Below are positions 1 to 13,349 of a DNA stretch of 64,000 nt, in pieces. The stretch lies in the NCBI GenBank assembly GCA_030063045.1, contig JAQSEB010000132.1, forward strand, positions 1 to 64,000, written 5' to 3'. The notes beneath the pieces were generated by a model, which was given only the letters and a program-made list of their open reading frames with translations, ran no database searches and was not told the origin of the DNA. Position 1 is the first letter of the stretch. Each line of letters begins with the position of its first letter. Made by a program: the position numbers and the translations under genes. Source of the DNA: Pratylenchus scribneri (taxonomy: Eukaryota; Nematoda; Chromadorea; Rhabditida; Pratylenchidae).

Positions 1-823
1 AATCGATAAAGAATTAGAGCCCGATTAAAAATGATGACGGGATGGTGATTTAGAATACTGATCCTTGCATAAAAAATTTACAAAAAATTTTATAAAATAA
101 AAATTAATTCAAAAAATTAATTTTTATTAATTGATTGTAAGGATGTGGAAAATTTTATGCATTTAGATTCTAATTTTATGACTCACTTATCATCTCATTT
201 TGAATGATATGGACAAAATTTTTTTCAAAAGACCCATACATGAATTACTGCTATTCACATTTATTAATATTTTCTAATTTATAAAATTATAAAACTTCTT
301 ATAAATTAAACAATAAAAATATAATTTTATTAAAATTTATAAAGATTAACACGATTTAATTTCAAATTTTTTATAATTAAAAATATTCTTAAAATATAAT
401 TTAAAAAATTGTTAAAAACTAAAATTTTGCATATAAATTATTTACGTAGAAATAAAATATTTTAATATAATAGAGAGAAAATCATAGAAAAATATTTTTT
501 AAATATCAATTAGATATAAAATTTTTAAATTCGCATAATTTCACTTTCATTCAATTGAGTAAATGGCGGAGTCCAAAACAACAAGTGTTTACAGCTTTAA
601 ATGAAAAAAGCATTATTATAAATACAAAAGCGTCAAAAATATTTTTTTATATATCTAAAATTATACTATATTAAATTATCTGTAAGAATATAAATAGTTA
701 TAAATTATATTTAATTAATCAAATAGAAATATTATTTAATAAAATTTTTACTTTTCAATAATTTGAATTATATGCCAAAAATATATTTAAAAAATGATAA
801 AGATGAATTTCAAGCATAATGAG

Positions 824-919
824 TATTTTAAGATTTATGAAATAGAAAATTTTAAAAAACTTTCCAATTAATATTTTAAGATTTATGAAATAGGAAATTT
901 TAAAAAACTTTCTAATTAA
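824..919. repeat. 48-bp tandem repeat, two copies
   Basis: Two adjacent copies of a 48-bp unit beginning TATTTTAAGATTTATGAAAT differ at about two positions. The same pair recurs in duplication copy B at about 4274-4370. It accounts for the repeated Phe/Lys/Ile-rich pattern read on the minus strand here, which should not be taken as a gene. Confidence 0.85.
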
Positions 920-1675
920 ATATTCATTGATAATCATATCCGATCAAATAAAAATTACTAATTATGGAATGAATATTATTTCTTCTCTTTATAACGCTAT
1001 TTTAAAAAAAAGGACAATATATACAAATAATTTTTAATTTTAAAAATATCAAAAATGGTAAAATATTCATTAATTATACAAAAACGAAAAATATCTAATA
1101 AGATTTTAATAAAAAATTCTAAAAAATTATATTAGAAATAAAAGAAATAAACAAACAAAGAAAACATAGTTATTTGAAATTAAATTAAAATTTATGCGGA
1201 ATTTATTACGCAATGCTTTGAATGCTCTAACAATAATCTTTGCAATCGATCAATCGCGCAACCAAATGTTTTCACAAAATTAAATGCTTTCATAAATTAT
1301 TTTCCAAATCTGCAATGAAAGAGGCGAAATATAGAAAGGCAATAATAAATTTATTTAAAATTTTTAAATAACATTTTATATATCAATGAAAATTAGATAT
1401 ATTGAATCAATATTAATCAGTAAAAAATTAAATAAAAATATTTATTAGAAAAAATTTTAAAAAATTGTACAATTAAAATTATAAATTTTAAATATAAGTT
1501 ATATCTAATAATTTGAAAAGGTATTAATTAAATAAATAATATATTTCTGGGACTTTAGAAAAAGATTTAATTTATTAAAATAATAAATTAAATAATGGAT
1601 TAAAATGTAAAAATTTTAAATCCTTTATAAAATTATTTAAATGAATTTAAAAATTAATTAATATATAAACCAAAA

Positions 1676-1801
1676 ATGATGGATGGTAATTTTAGAAAAC
1701 AAAAAGGCAGTGACGCCACGAGACATCATTTCATTCAATGTAGAAATGAAATTCAAATTAATTTTGATGAAAAAATAAAAAAATTATTTATTTGTAAATA
1801 A
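1676..1801 (+). CDS. Small open frame in the duplicated unit (41 codons), doubtful
   Basis: An ATG-to-stop frame reads MMDGNFRKQKGSDATRHHFI and onward, over one of the G+C-richer patches. Copy B keeps it at 5133-5267 with one Lys-to-Arg change and a different C-terminus caused by a run-length indel. Most of the frame survives between copies, but the copies are so alike that this says little. There is no homology I recognise and no splice or promoter signal worth naming. It could equally be a chance opening. Confidence 0.15.
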   Translation: MMDGNFRKQKGSDATRHHFIQCRNEIQINFDEKIKKLFICK

Positions 1802-3340
1802 ATTATAAAATATAAATTTAATTATCTATGAATATTATGTAAATAAAAAATAAAAATACCTAAAAAATTAATTAAGAATTTTAAATAAAAATTTTAACAA
1901 TCGATAATTGAATAATAAAGCAAAGTAAACATTTTGTTTAGGAGGCTTTTGGAGCAACTTAGGGAAGCCGATTGATTTCATTCATATATCCCCAATGGAC
2001 CTTAAGAATAAAGAAATAAAATATATATAATATGAATTAAAATTTTAAAAATTTAAAATTTGATTAGGTTTATGATTATTTTTCAATTTAACAAATAATA
2101 AATAAAGTATTTATTTTTAAAGATAAACTAATTAATTAAAATATTAATAAGAAATCTGTAGAAAAATGACAGACAGCTAACAAGCTAATGAAGTAAGACG
2201 CAAGAGACTTAATTTAATAAAATTTTCTATTTTTTTTTAAATGAAAATAAAAAAATAAATAAAAAAAAAACAAAATAAATTTTCAAATAAAAATTTTTTA
2301 ATATATCGAAAAAATTGAATAATATATAAAAATTTAAAAATAGAAAACTTTTGAGAAAATTAGATAATTTTTGATAAAATTAAGATTTCAAATGAAAACA
2401 GTAAATAAAACATTTTTTTTGATAGATCATCGTATTGAAAGAGCAGATTGTTTGGCTGGAAACGGAAGAGATAAAGATTAAATATTTTGAAAATATTTCC
2501 GGAAAGGGAATATTCAATTAAAATATCGATATTCATAATTATCTAATTTTGATTAATAAAATTATAAAATTTTACTGGTACATATTAAATTAATTTAAAA
2601 AGATCAACATCATTGTATCTTATTTGATAAAATAAAAATAAATATGTTTAAAAGAGATAATCAATTAAAATAATTATATAGAAGGAGGATTAATAAAATA
2701 TCTCAAATTTCATAAAATAATTTATTTTTTAAATATGAATTTAATATTTTACTAATCTATAAATGCAAAATTATTTCTAGTGTAAACAAAATGCTTGGAT
2801 CAAGGTTGGGATGAATGGAATTATCGAGATGCGCATTTTCAGGGATTAAGTATGGGATTTTTGAAAATAAAATAATTCTACAAATCAAGGAATTTATGTG
2901 GACTTTTTGAGACCTCTCATTAACAATTGCTTCCCATTCTGGCGAAGTATAATATGCGCTGAAAATGTTGGAATCCGTCGTAAATCGCCAATTAAAAAAA
3001 ACTACAAAAAATATGAAATTTAAAAAAATGAAAAAAATAGAAATTTATTAGAACTTAACTGTACCGATTATAATTTTTAACATTATTGTTATATCTTTAA
3101 TTATAATTTTGTGTTTATGAAATTAAAAAATTTTTTTGAAATTAAATAATTCTATTATTATATAAAATAATTTTAAAAATTTATATTAAATAATTTACTC
3201 AATTTTAATAAATTTTTTCCCTTTCTATATAGATATGAATAATATTGTCACTTTGCAATAAAGTAACTTGAGGAGAGATTTTCATAAATATTGATTTTGA
3301 ATTAAAAATGTTAATTTATTTAAAATTATTTATAAAAGGC

Positions 3341-3446
3341 CAATCCAAAATATAAATAATCTAAAAAGAATATTTTTAATTTAAAATAAAAGGACTAAAA
3401 ATTCTAATGAAAAAAACGCAGCAAAATATGAAAGAGCCTTTGCAAT
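3341..3446. other. Remainder of the duplicated unit between the two copies
   Basis: These 106 bp separate the end of the shared sequence in copy A from the start of copy B. They contain a small patch reading ACGCAGCAAAATATGAAAGA. Copy B lacks an equivalent because it diverges at 6804. If the array extends leftward, this is the end of the full unit and copy B is truncated on its right side. Confidence 0.7.
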
Positions 3447-6400
3447 AATCGATAAAGAATTAGAGCCCGATTAAAAATGATGACGGGATGGTGATTTAGA
3501 ATACTGATCCTTGCATAAAAAATTTACAAAAAATTTTATAAAATAAAAATTAATTCAAAAAATTAATTTTTATTAATTGATTGTAAGGATGTGGAAAATT
3601 TTATGCATTTAGATTCTAATTTTATGACTCACTTATCATCTCATTTTGAATGATATGGACAAAATTTTTTTCAAAAGACCCATACATGAATTACTGCTAT
3701 TCACATTTATTAATATTTTCTAATTTATAAAATTATAAAACTTCTTATAAAATTAAACAATAAAAATATAATTTTATTAAAATTTAAAAAGATTAACACG
3801 ATTTAATTTCAAATTTTTTATAATTAAAAATATTCTTAAAATATAATTTAAAAAATTGTTAAAAACTAAAATTTTGCATATAAATTATTTACGTAGAAAA
3901 TAAAATATTTTAATATAATAGAGAGAAAATCATAGAAAAATATTTTTTAAATATCAATTAGATATAAAATTTTTAAATTCGCATAATTTCACTTTCATTC
4001 AATTGAGTAAATGGCGGAGTCCAAAACAACAAGTGTTTACAGCTTTAAAATGAAAAAAGCATTATTATAAATACAAAGCGTCAAAAATATTTTTTTATAT
4101 ATCTAAAATTATACTATATTAAATTTATCTGTAAGAATATAAATAGTTATAAATTATATTTAATTAATCAAATAGAAATATTATTTAATAAAATTTTTAC
4201 TTTTCAATAATTTGAATTATATGCCAAAAATATATTTTAAAAAATGATAAAGATGAATTTCAAGCATAATGAGTATTTTAAGATTTATGAAATAGAAAAT
4301 TTTAAAAAACTTTCCAATTAAATATTTTAAGATTTATGAAATAGGAAATTTTAAAAAACTTTCTAATTAAATATTCATTGATAATCATATCCGATCAAAT
4401 AAAAAATTACTAATTATGGAATGAATATTATTTCTTCTCTTTATAACGCTATTTTTAAAAAAAAGGACAATATATACAAATAATTTTTAATTTTAAAATA
4501 TCAAAAATGGTAAAATAATTCATTAATTATACAAAAACGAAAAAATATCTAATAAGATTTTAATAAAAAATTCTAAAAAATTATATTAGAAATAAAAGAA
4601 ATAACAAACAAAGAAAACATAGTTGTTTGAAATTAAATTAAAATTTATGCGGAATTTATTACGCCAATGCTTTGAATGCTCTAACAATAATCTTTGCAAT
4701 CGATCAATCGCGCAACCAAATGTTTTCACAAAATTAAATGCTTTCATAAATTATTTTCCAAATCTGCAATGAAAGAGGCGAAATATAGAAAGGCAATAAT
4801 AAATTTATTTAAAATTTTTAAATAACATTTTATATATCAATGAAAATTAGATATATTGAATCAATATTAATCAGTAAAAAATTAAATAAAAATATTTATT
4901 AGAAAAAATTTTAAAAAATTGTACAATTAAAATTATAAATTTTAAATATAAGTTATATCTAATAATTTGAAAAGGTATTAATTAAATAAATAATATATTT
5001 CTGGGACTTTAGAAAAAGATTTAATTTATTAAAATAATAAATTAAATAATGGATTAAAATGTAAAAAATTTTAAATCCTTTATAAAATTATTTAAATGAA
5101 TTTAAAAATTAATTAATATATATAAACCAAAAATGATGGATGGTAATTTTAGAAAACAAAGAGGCAGTGACGCCACGAGACATCATTTCATTCAATGTAG
5201 AAATGAAATTCAAATTAATTTTGATGAAAAAATAAAAAAAATTAATTTATTTGTAAATAAATTATAAAATATAAATTTAATTATCTATGAATATTATGTA
5301 AATAAAAAAATAAAAATACCTAAAAAATTAATTAAGAATTTAAATAAAAATTTTAACAATCGATAAATTGAATAATAAAGCAAAGTAAACATTTTGTTTA
5401 GGAGGCTTTTGGAGCAACTTAGGGAAGCCGATTGATTTCATTCATATATCCCCAATGGACCTTAAGAATAAAGAAATAAAATATATATAATAATGAATTA
5501 AAATTTTAAAAAATTTAAAATTTGATTAGGTTTATGATTATTTTTCAAATTTAACAAATAATAAATAAAGTATTTATTTTTAAAGATAAACTAATTAATT
5601 AAAATATTAATAAGAAATCTGTAGAAAAATGACAGACAGCTAACAAGCTAATGAAGTAAGACGCAAGAGACTTAATTTAATAAAATTTTCTATTTTTTTT
5701 TAAATGAAAATAAAAAAATAAATAAAAAAAAAACAAAATAAATTTTCAAATAAAAATTTTTTAATATATCGAAAAAATTGAATAATATATAAAAATTTAA
5801 AAATAGAAAACTTTTGAGAAAATTAGATAATTTTTGATAAAATTAAGATTTCAAATGAAAACAGTAAATAAAACATTTTTTTTGATAGATCATCGTATTG
5901 AAAGAGCAGATTGTTTGGCTGGAAACGGAAGAGATAAAGATTAAATATTTTGAAAATATTTCCGGAAAGGGAATATTCAATTAAAATATCGATATTCATA
6001 ATTATCTAATTTTGATTAATAAAATTATAAAATTTTACTGGTACATATTAAATTAATTTAAAAAGATCAACATCATTGTATCTTATTTGATAAAATAAAA
6101 ATAAATATGTTTAAAAGAGATAATCAATTAAAATAATTATATAGAAGGAGGATTAATAAAATATCTCAAATTTCATAAAATAATTTATTTTTTAAATATG
6201 AATTTAATATTTTACTAATCTATAAATGCAAAATTATTTCTAGTGTAAACAAAATGCTTGGATCAAGGTTGGGATGAATGGAATTATCGAGATGCGCATT
6301 TTCAGGGATTAAGTATGGGATTTTTGAAAATAAAATAATTCTACAAATCAAGGAATTTATGTGGACTTTTTGAGACCTCTCATTAACAATTGCTTCCCAT

Positions 6401-6803
6401 TCTGGCGAAGTATAATATGCGCTGAAAATGTTGGAATCCGTCGTAAATCGCCAATTAAAAAAAACTACAAAAAATATGAAATTTAAAAAAATGAAAAAAA
6501 TAGAAATTTATTAGAACTTAACTGTACCGATTATAATTTTTAACATTATTGTTATATCTTTAATTATAATTTTGTGTTTATGAAATTAAAAAATTTTTTT
6601 GAAATTAAATAATTCTATTATTATATAAAATAATTTTAAAAATTTATATTAAATAATTTACTCAATTTTAATAAATTTTTTCCCTTTCTATATAGATATG
6701 AATAAAATTGTCACTTTGCAATAAAGTAACTTGAGGAGAGATTTTCATAAATATTGATTTTGAATTAAAAATGTTAATTTATTTAAAATTATTTATAAAA
6801 GGC
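3447..6803. repeat. Tandem duplication, copy B
   Basis: This stretch aligns with 1-3340 over its whole length, with a net surplus of about 17 bases, nearly all from longer A or T runs. Identity stops abruptly after TTTATAAAAGGC at 6803, which marks the right border. The high identity means a recent duplication, or two assembled haplotypes placed end to end. The run-length differences are the kind produced by long-read consensus error. Confidence 0.95.
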
Positions 6804-7353
6804 GAATTAAATTAATAAAATTTAGTAGAACGGAAATTAATATTAATAAATATTTCTCAAAAACATAAAAATTTATTATTTAAAAAATAAAAATAATAAA
6901 ATTTTAAATATAATACTCAAAATATTGCATCAAAATATTAGTCATATAATTCCATTAAAAAGAAAAATAAATACAATGTTCAATTTTAAGTGAGGATGAA
7001 GCAATAATTTGATTCGAAATATAAGCATCTTCAACGCAAGTAAAAAGACACAAAAAATGTGTCTTGTGATATTCAAGTAGGACTCACATATATGGAAATC
7101 TTGGTATTTAAACGTAAAAAATGCGAGCAATTCAAACCTCATGGAAAAATTATGGTTTATAAAGCCGAAAAGATATTTTAGTTTTTAAAATTTGTAAAAT
7201 AGAATTTATATTTTTATATTTCATTAAAATTCTGAAATTAAAAGACTTGAACATAATAATAAAATATAGATATAATAATATAAAAATAATAATTAATACG
7301 TTATCTATTTAAGTTATTTTTGTATTTATTTTAGTCACAAGATTTAATCTTCC

Positions 7354-7449
7354 AGGGACTGCAAAAATATGTATAGTGATAAAATATGGGCATCAAACAA
7401 TTTCAGTCTTTCAAATTTACATAAATATCATGCTCGCGGGGAAATATGA
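7354..7449 (+). CDS. Exon-like island with a 26-codon ATG frame
   Basis: The island follows an acceptor-like tract (ATCTTCCAG at about 7348-7356). It has an ATG at 7369 and reads MYSDKIWASNNFSLSNLHKY before stopping at TGA 7447. The same frame stays open past that TGA up to a second TGA, which is either chance or an end-of-exon effect. No family is recognised. It may be an exon or a chance frame. Confidence 0.2.
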   Translation, partial: RDCKNMYSDKIWASNNFSLSNLHKYHARGEI

Positions 7450-8505
7450 AAAATGTGGATGGAATGGATAGAATATCAATTTAAAAATGCACTAATATGA
7501 ATGCTGGAAAATAATAAAAATAAAATCTCATTTTAATAATACATTTATAGATCAAATATTTTTAATTAAAATCAAATATTTTTAATAAAAATAATTGCTA
7601 ATTTTTATAAAAAATTATAATTAAATAAAATTTTAATATTCATTTAATTTTTTTCAAGAATAATTTAAAAAATTATCAAATTTTAATCAAATAATAAAAT
7701 ATTTGAAATAAATAATAAATTTGTGTAATTGTAGAAGAGATAGAATAGTAACTTAAATTGAATAAATTCTAAAACATAAAAAATTAATTTAATCATATCA
7801 AAATAACCTAAAAGATTTTTAATTTAAGACTATGGAATTTAAGATCAGAGGACGAGACTTGGCAATTAAATTGATAAATGATAGATAATATCAAAAAATA
7901 ATAATTTAAGTAAAATTTATATTTATAAAGACTAAATATGTTAATTTAAAAAATAAATTTCAAAAAATAGCTGCTTAAAAATTTTTTAAAAATTAACTTA
8001 ACATTTTCTAAATATTTATTTTTGAACATGCGCATTTAAGTACAAGCAAATCAGCACAATTACAATATTGAAAAATTTGGAGCATCAATTATTCGCCATT
8101 TGCTCAGATACAAATACTGTCCAACAACCTTAAATTTAGTTGAGCTACATAGGCTGACCAAATTAAAATAAAAAAATAAAGCAAATTCAATAAAATAAAA
8201 AAATTTCATATTTTCAATAATAGAGATATAATATAGCGGATATAATTAAAGTAAATTTATTAGATAAATTACATATTGAATAAATAAATTTAAAAATATT
8301 TGACATATACCAATCGAAGAGCCATTCTGATTAGGCAATTGCTTATGGAACGTCAAGTTTTGTGCTCTGAGAGGATATAGAAAAAAGCGACAGGGAAAAT
8401 CTTATTCACAATCAATGCCATAAATTGCAGTTCTACTGCGTATAAAAAATTATATATTATATTAAAAAAATAATTAAATGATAATTAAAATTTTTTATTT
8501 AGTAA

Positions 8506-8643
8506 ATTCATGGAAAGAAAAATCTGCTTTTATCAGAGCAATGCAACAAGCATATGTCAAAAAATGAAGATTCGAACTCTTTAAAATGGGCAATAATGAA
8601 GCAGGAAAGTGGCAAGAAATTATTGGAGAGAAATAAAATATAG
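8506..8643 (+). CDS. Exon-like island, 45 open codons
   Basis: The frame is open from after a TAA at 8503 to a TAG at 8641, with an ATG at 8554 (MSKNEDSNSLKWAIMKQESG onward, 29 codons). It is hydrophilic and Lys/Glu-rich. A second frame over the same bases is also partly open, so coding is not proven. No splice site is evident at either edge. Confidence 0.22.
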   Translation: MHGKKNLLLSEQCNKHMSKNEDSNSLKWAIMKQESGKKLLERNKI

Positions 8644-9180
8644 AAAAATATTATAAATTAAAATTTCAAGAATTAGCTTTATAAAATGATTGAATTATAC
8701 ATTCATAACAGTTTTCAGAACGTTGATTAATATAATTATATAATAATATCGAGGAAAATATTATTAATTTTATCAAAAAAAAATAAATGTAAACAAAAAA
8801 TGTAAAAATCTCATTTAGCACTTCGTGATTATCTGTGTATAAATGGGTATTTAAAAAGTAATAAAAATTCTCAATTTATTTAATTTATCTATAAAATGCA
8901 ATTATTAATTTTTAATCTAATTATTCTAAACTTGAAAAATAATGTTTATACTATTTTTAATTCAAATATACATATAAAAAATTTAAAAATGTTGAATCCT
9001 TATAATTTTTATTTTTCTCTTTCACTGTGTATTTGCAAATTTCACTTTTTTGTAATATGGCATATGTAAATATTTAACAAAAAAATTAATTAAAATAAAA
9101 CAGATCTATACGAATGCAATAATAACAATTCATCCTCATCATCAATCATTTTTATTTTTATTATTAACAAATCAAATTAT

Positions 9181-9277
9181 TTTCCCAATTTTCCCTATCA
9201 TTTTCCTTCTCCTCCTACTCTTGTCCAAATTACTCCCTTCTCTCTGCATTCCTTTGCATCCTCCTCCTCCTCCTCCC
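9181..9277. repeat. C/T-rich tract with a (TCC)6 run
   Basis: This patch is pyrimidine-rich on the + strand, unlike the purine-skewed surroundings, and ends in six TCC triplets at 9259-9276. Such tracts are mutable and can form triplex structures. Read on the other strand it gives an Arg/Gly-rich frame that I do not take as a gene. Confidence 0.7.
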
Positions 9278-12200
9278 TACAATAAACAATCGAATTTCAT
9301 CAAGATATAAAATTTTATTTAATCTAGATTAAATTTTAGTAAGATAAAAATTAATATTTTATGAAATAATTTTTTATAAAAATAACCGAATTATTAAAAT
9401 ATAAATAATGAATTTAATAGATAAAATAAAATTAATAAGCTAAAATAGAATCAACAGATTTCAATAATATTTTTGACAGATTCTAATAAAAAAAACGAGA
9501 TCGGGTTAAAAAAAATATATTTTCATGTAATAAAAATAATTTTCATAAATACTATATGTTAACTAAATATTTAAAATAATCTAAAAATTAATTTATTAAA
9601 ATTATTTTCAAAATTTATTATTCTAATTTATATAAACTTTGTAAACTTAATGAATAGATAACTTGAAAATTTCTTCGTTACAAAATGGAATAAATATTAC
9701 AAAAACCCATTAGAATTAATTTAAATTATAAAATAAAAATTTGAATGTATCAAATAATTTATCCGCTGATCGATTATAATATCTTAATATAAACCTAAAA
9801 TACAATTTGTTCTAATAATACCAAATATGAATTAAATATAATAATATTTTATATTTAATTTTATCGAATTTTTTGTTTTTTTTATTTATATATAAATCAT
9901 AAAATTAATCTTGGAAGATTAAAATTAAATTAAAAATTGCATTTTCATTTATTTGTTAATTAAATTATTATTTTATTTATGAAATTTAAATATGTATGCT
10001 TGGAGAAAAAATTAAAATATATTCAAACATTATTTAAATGATTAAAGAATAATAAAAAAATTATATTAATACATCTCCATTCTTTATAATATATTATTGA
10101 AAGATTAAAAGAAAAATAAAATTTATTAAAATAATATTATATAAATTTAAAATTTAATAATTATCTAAATTATAATTATCATTATAAATCATTATAAATT
10201 TATATAATAAACGGAGACCTCTCATGCAAATAAAATCTAATGAAACCACAACAATAATAAATAATATAAATTAACAAAAATTTATTTAAAAAAATATTCT
10301 TAAATCTAATTCTGCAAGAAATCCAATTTAAATTTAAAGATTTATGAAAGAAACTATGGGAATAATTAAAAATTTAATTATTTTTTCAATGCATAATCTT
10401 ATCAACTAAATTATTTTATTATATTTTGAATTAATAATTTTAACAAATATAATTAATTATTTATATTTCTAAGACGACGATGACCACTGAAGGGAATAGA
10501 TGGAGGGTAGTGGAAAATGAATTATTTGAATAATAATAAATCAATTATTTTCCAATTTTCCCTTCATTTCATTATGAATAATAATAATAAATCATTCATT
10601 TTTAATAAAAAAAAATTGGTCGAGAAAAAAAAATTAAATAATAAGTTTTTAGATTTTGATGAACAAAAAATTAATTAAATATGAAGCAAACAAGTTTTGC
10701 CATGGAAATTCGGACACGACTATATAGAATACACTTGCAAATTTTTTTGAAAAAATTACTTTTTCACATGTAAAATTAAAGGTTAGTGAATTGCAAAAGA
10801 GAAATATAAAATTTGAAAATAATATTTCGGAAAAATTTATAAAAATGAAAAATTGTTATGCTCTATAATAGCAATGAATAAAAATAAATCAAAGAATATA
10901 ATATTTGTATAAATTTTTAATCTAATCTCGAATTTTCTAAATGATATCATGGGACAATATAAAGCATATGTTGAATTTCAACATGAATAGAATGAAAAAA
11001 ATGTATACAATATTAAAGAATTAAACGAAAGAATATTATCATATTTATATTATTAAAAAAATATCAAAAAATATATAAAAAATTTAATGCAAAAATTTAA
11101 TAAATTTCAATAAATTAAATTTTCTAAATTGTATAAAAAATAAATTAAATTATTTGAAAAAAATATTTATTTTTTTAAAAAAATATTTATTTTGCTAAAC
11201 CAAATCTAATTTTAGAAATTGAAGACAAAAAATTATTAATTAATAATTAAATATTACAGATAATATTAAATCGAAAAATCTAAATAATAATTTTGTTCAA
11301 TTTTAAAATTTAAAAATATTTTTGAATCTATTTATTATATAATATATTATTATGAATTAATTAAAATATTTAATTAAGAAATTTTCCAAATATTAATTTT
11401 GGATTTATTAATATAAATTCGAAATCCATTCATTAAATGATATATACATATTCATCAAAAAATTTATATTTTTTAAGAAAATATTTAATATTACTATATT
11501 TTAATTTTAAAAGATTATGCATAAACATAATACTAAATATTTTTTATATTATAATATCTGGAATTATAAAAATAAATATTTATATTTCAAAAAATTTAGA
11601 AATGGTGCAATGATTTAGCAAAAGCCTACTACGATGCATATCTGGCTAAAGACACTATTGCGAAGATATTATAAACGAATTTTTAATTAAAAATTTTACT
11701 ATAAAAATTATAGAAAATAAAATATTAATTCCGATAATAATATATATAAGGATGACTAGTCATTAATTTTGATAATAAAATAAAATATTCTAAATATTGC
11801 TTATAATATTAAAAGATACATCTGGGAGTTTCTTCAAATTTTAATGAATATTTTAAAGGCTGATCGTTATGAGACTAAATATAAAAATAAAAAATAATAC
11901 CGAAAAATTGGTACCAAATTACTTTTTGATCAGTTAATTTTTTCTATTGAAAAATTGCTGAAAAAATTAAAAATTTATTTCTAAATTTACTAATCAATTT
12001 ATTTTTTCCATAAACCTAGGATAATATCTTAGGAATAGAGAAAAATTAAAAGTAAAATCAAATTAAATGTAGATTAAAAATTTGTACAAAAGCCATAAAT
12101 ATATCAGAATTATTCATAAAATTTATTTATTTTATGAAAAAATAAATTTAAAAAATGATGTAGCAAACGGTAAATAATATAATTTTTGAATTGTTTTTAT

Positions 12201-13164
12201 TAAAAATAAATTTATAATAATTATAATTTTTAGAAATAAATTTAATGATAATAAATTCGAATAATAGATTATCTTACTAAAAAAATAAATAATTAACTAA
12301 ATTATAAATAATTAAATATACGATTAAGGATTATTATAATTTATATTAATAATCATATATCTTATAATATGAAAATTTATTTCTAATAAAAAATTAACAA
12401 AAATTTTTATTGAATTTAAAAAATTTGAATGAGAAACGGAGCGGAAAATTATTTTTTGCAAAATAATAATGATCAAAAATATATTTTAGGAGATATACTG
12501 TTATGGAAGAAAAATGTGAAATTTTAAATTTAAAATCTTATTTTAAAATTTATTTTGATTGAAGAAATTCATTGCGAAATTGCAAAGAATTAGAAACTTC
12601 CTTGAAAATATTATATTTAAAGAGATAAATTATAAATTATTAATATTGAAAATTTTAGTAATAAAAATATAAATTTTAATATTTTGACTAAATTTTAAAA
12701 TTTTTTAAGAAATAAAATAAATATTTTTAGATAAATACAGAATTGTTATATTAAAAAATAATTATTTTGAGATTACTATTAAAATTAATTAGGAAAAAAT
12801 AAATACAAAGTTTGCTTGGAAATTGAAGGGAAAAAATAAATAAATTATAGGATATTGTGATAAAAAATAAATGTTAAATTAATTTTTGTTAACATTAAAA
12901 CATATAAAAGTGAATACATTTTGTCGTAGTGTAAGAGAATTTAAGCCCAAAGTGAATAAATTAGCATATGTCATATAAAGCCAAAGTTGAAACCAATAAC
13001 CACAGCAATTAGAAAAGCGAAATTCTGATTGTTTATTGTATGTAAAGAAACAGCTGAACATGAAATTTGATTGTATCCTTTGTTGTCCACTATTAAAGGA
13101 TGGTTGATAAAAGTATGAAATGTTCAATTTGTCTTAAAAATTTTATTTTAAAATAAAAAAATAA
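9278..13164. other. A+T-rich stretch, no gene seen
   Basis: It is almost uniformly A+T. Small patches lie near 10475-10540 (a 17-codon ATG frame from 10480, MTTEGNRWRVVENELFE), 10690-10740, 11610-11670, 12420-12440 and 12895-13125. The last patch is open for 82 codons on the minus strand (12879-13127) but also looks partly coding on the plus strand. I could not decide between them and call neither. Confidence 0.5.
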
Positions 13165-13349
13165 TTATTAAATCCTGAAACGGATATTATCACTTTAAAT
13201 TTGCAAAATTTGGAGAAAATGCTAAAAAGTCATTGCACGCAAGCCACCTATTGAGAATCTTTTAAGGAGATAATCTTTTGATATATCTTGATAATTGCGA
13301 GGATGTCCATTTTCAAACGAAATGGCTGGTCCTGGGCCCTCGATTTTAA
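13165..13349 (+). other. Coding-like island with two short frames
   Basis: Two adjacent standard-code frames cover the island. Frame 1, 13165-13254, includes NPETDIITLNLQNLEKMLKS and ends at TGA. Frame 2, 13266-13349, includes GDNLLIYLDNCEDVHFQTKW and ends at TAA. They lie in different frames 12 bp apart, so they would need a splice or a frameshift to belong together. This fits a broken coding remnant or two small exons. No family is recognised. Confidence 0.25.

Larger units (their letters stand above)
1..3340. repeat. Tandem duplication, copy A (about 3.4 kb)
   Basis: The sequence from position 1 recurs from 3447 almost base for base, so the period is about 3446 bp. The differences seen are mostly one-base gains or losses in A or T runs, for example near 305, 605, 625 and 4500. 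Substitutions are few, such as A/G near 1165 and 1712. The left end cannot be seen because the window starts inside or at the edge of the copy, so further copies may lie upstream. The unit holds no long ORF. It has G+C-richer patches near 1-60, 560-610, 1195-1345, 1670-1760, 1925-2010, 2160-2215, 2420-2520 and 2780-2990. Confidence 0.95.
6804..9180. other. A+T-rich stretch with short islands
   Basis: I see no multi-exon gene here. Higher G+C patches lie near 7060-7140, 7350-7500, 8030-8160, 8310-8440 and 8515-8640. A 20-bp tandem pair (ATCAAATATTTTTAATTAAA) lies at 7551-7590. The minus-strand frame at 6942-7142 overlaps the first patch but is rich in Phe, Ile and Leu, as expected from base skew. 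Confidence 0.5.

Noticed and set aside
30..62. Box C/D snoRNA-like ATGATGA ... CTGA
   Set aside because: The spacing is far too short, and no terminal stem or C'/D' boxes are visible.
1..250. Reading the first islands with TAA/TAG as Gln and TGA as Trp gives coherent protein-like strings
   Set aside because: Once stops are removed every frame looks plausible, and the spliced gene clearly uses the standard code.
755..937. 60-codon minus-strand frame in the duplicated unit
   Set aside because: It consists of Phe/Ile/Lys/Tyr translated from the 48-bp tandem repeat and A-rich DNA. It has no complexity beyond the repeat.
8515..8590. Possible tRNA with a B-box-like GATTCGAACTC
   Set aside because: There is no matching A box, acceptor stem or anticodon arm at the right distance.
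12879..13127. 82-codon minus-strand frame over an island
   Set aside because: The island is more complex than filler, but the plus strand also reads plausibly between stops. No homology or splice sites were found, so strand and frame are undecided.
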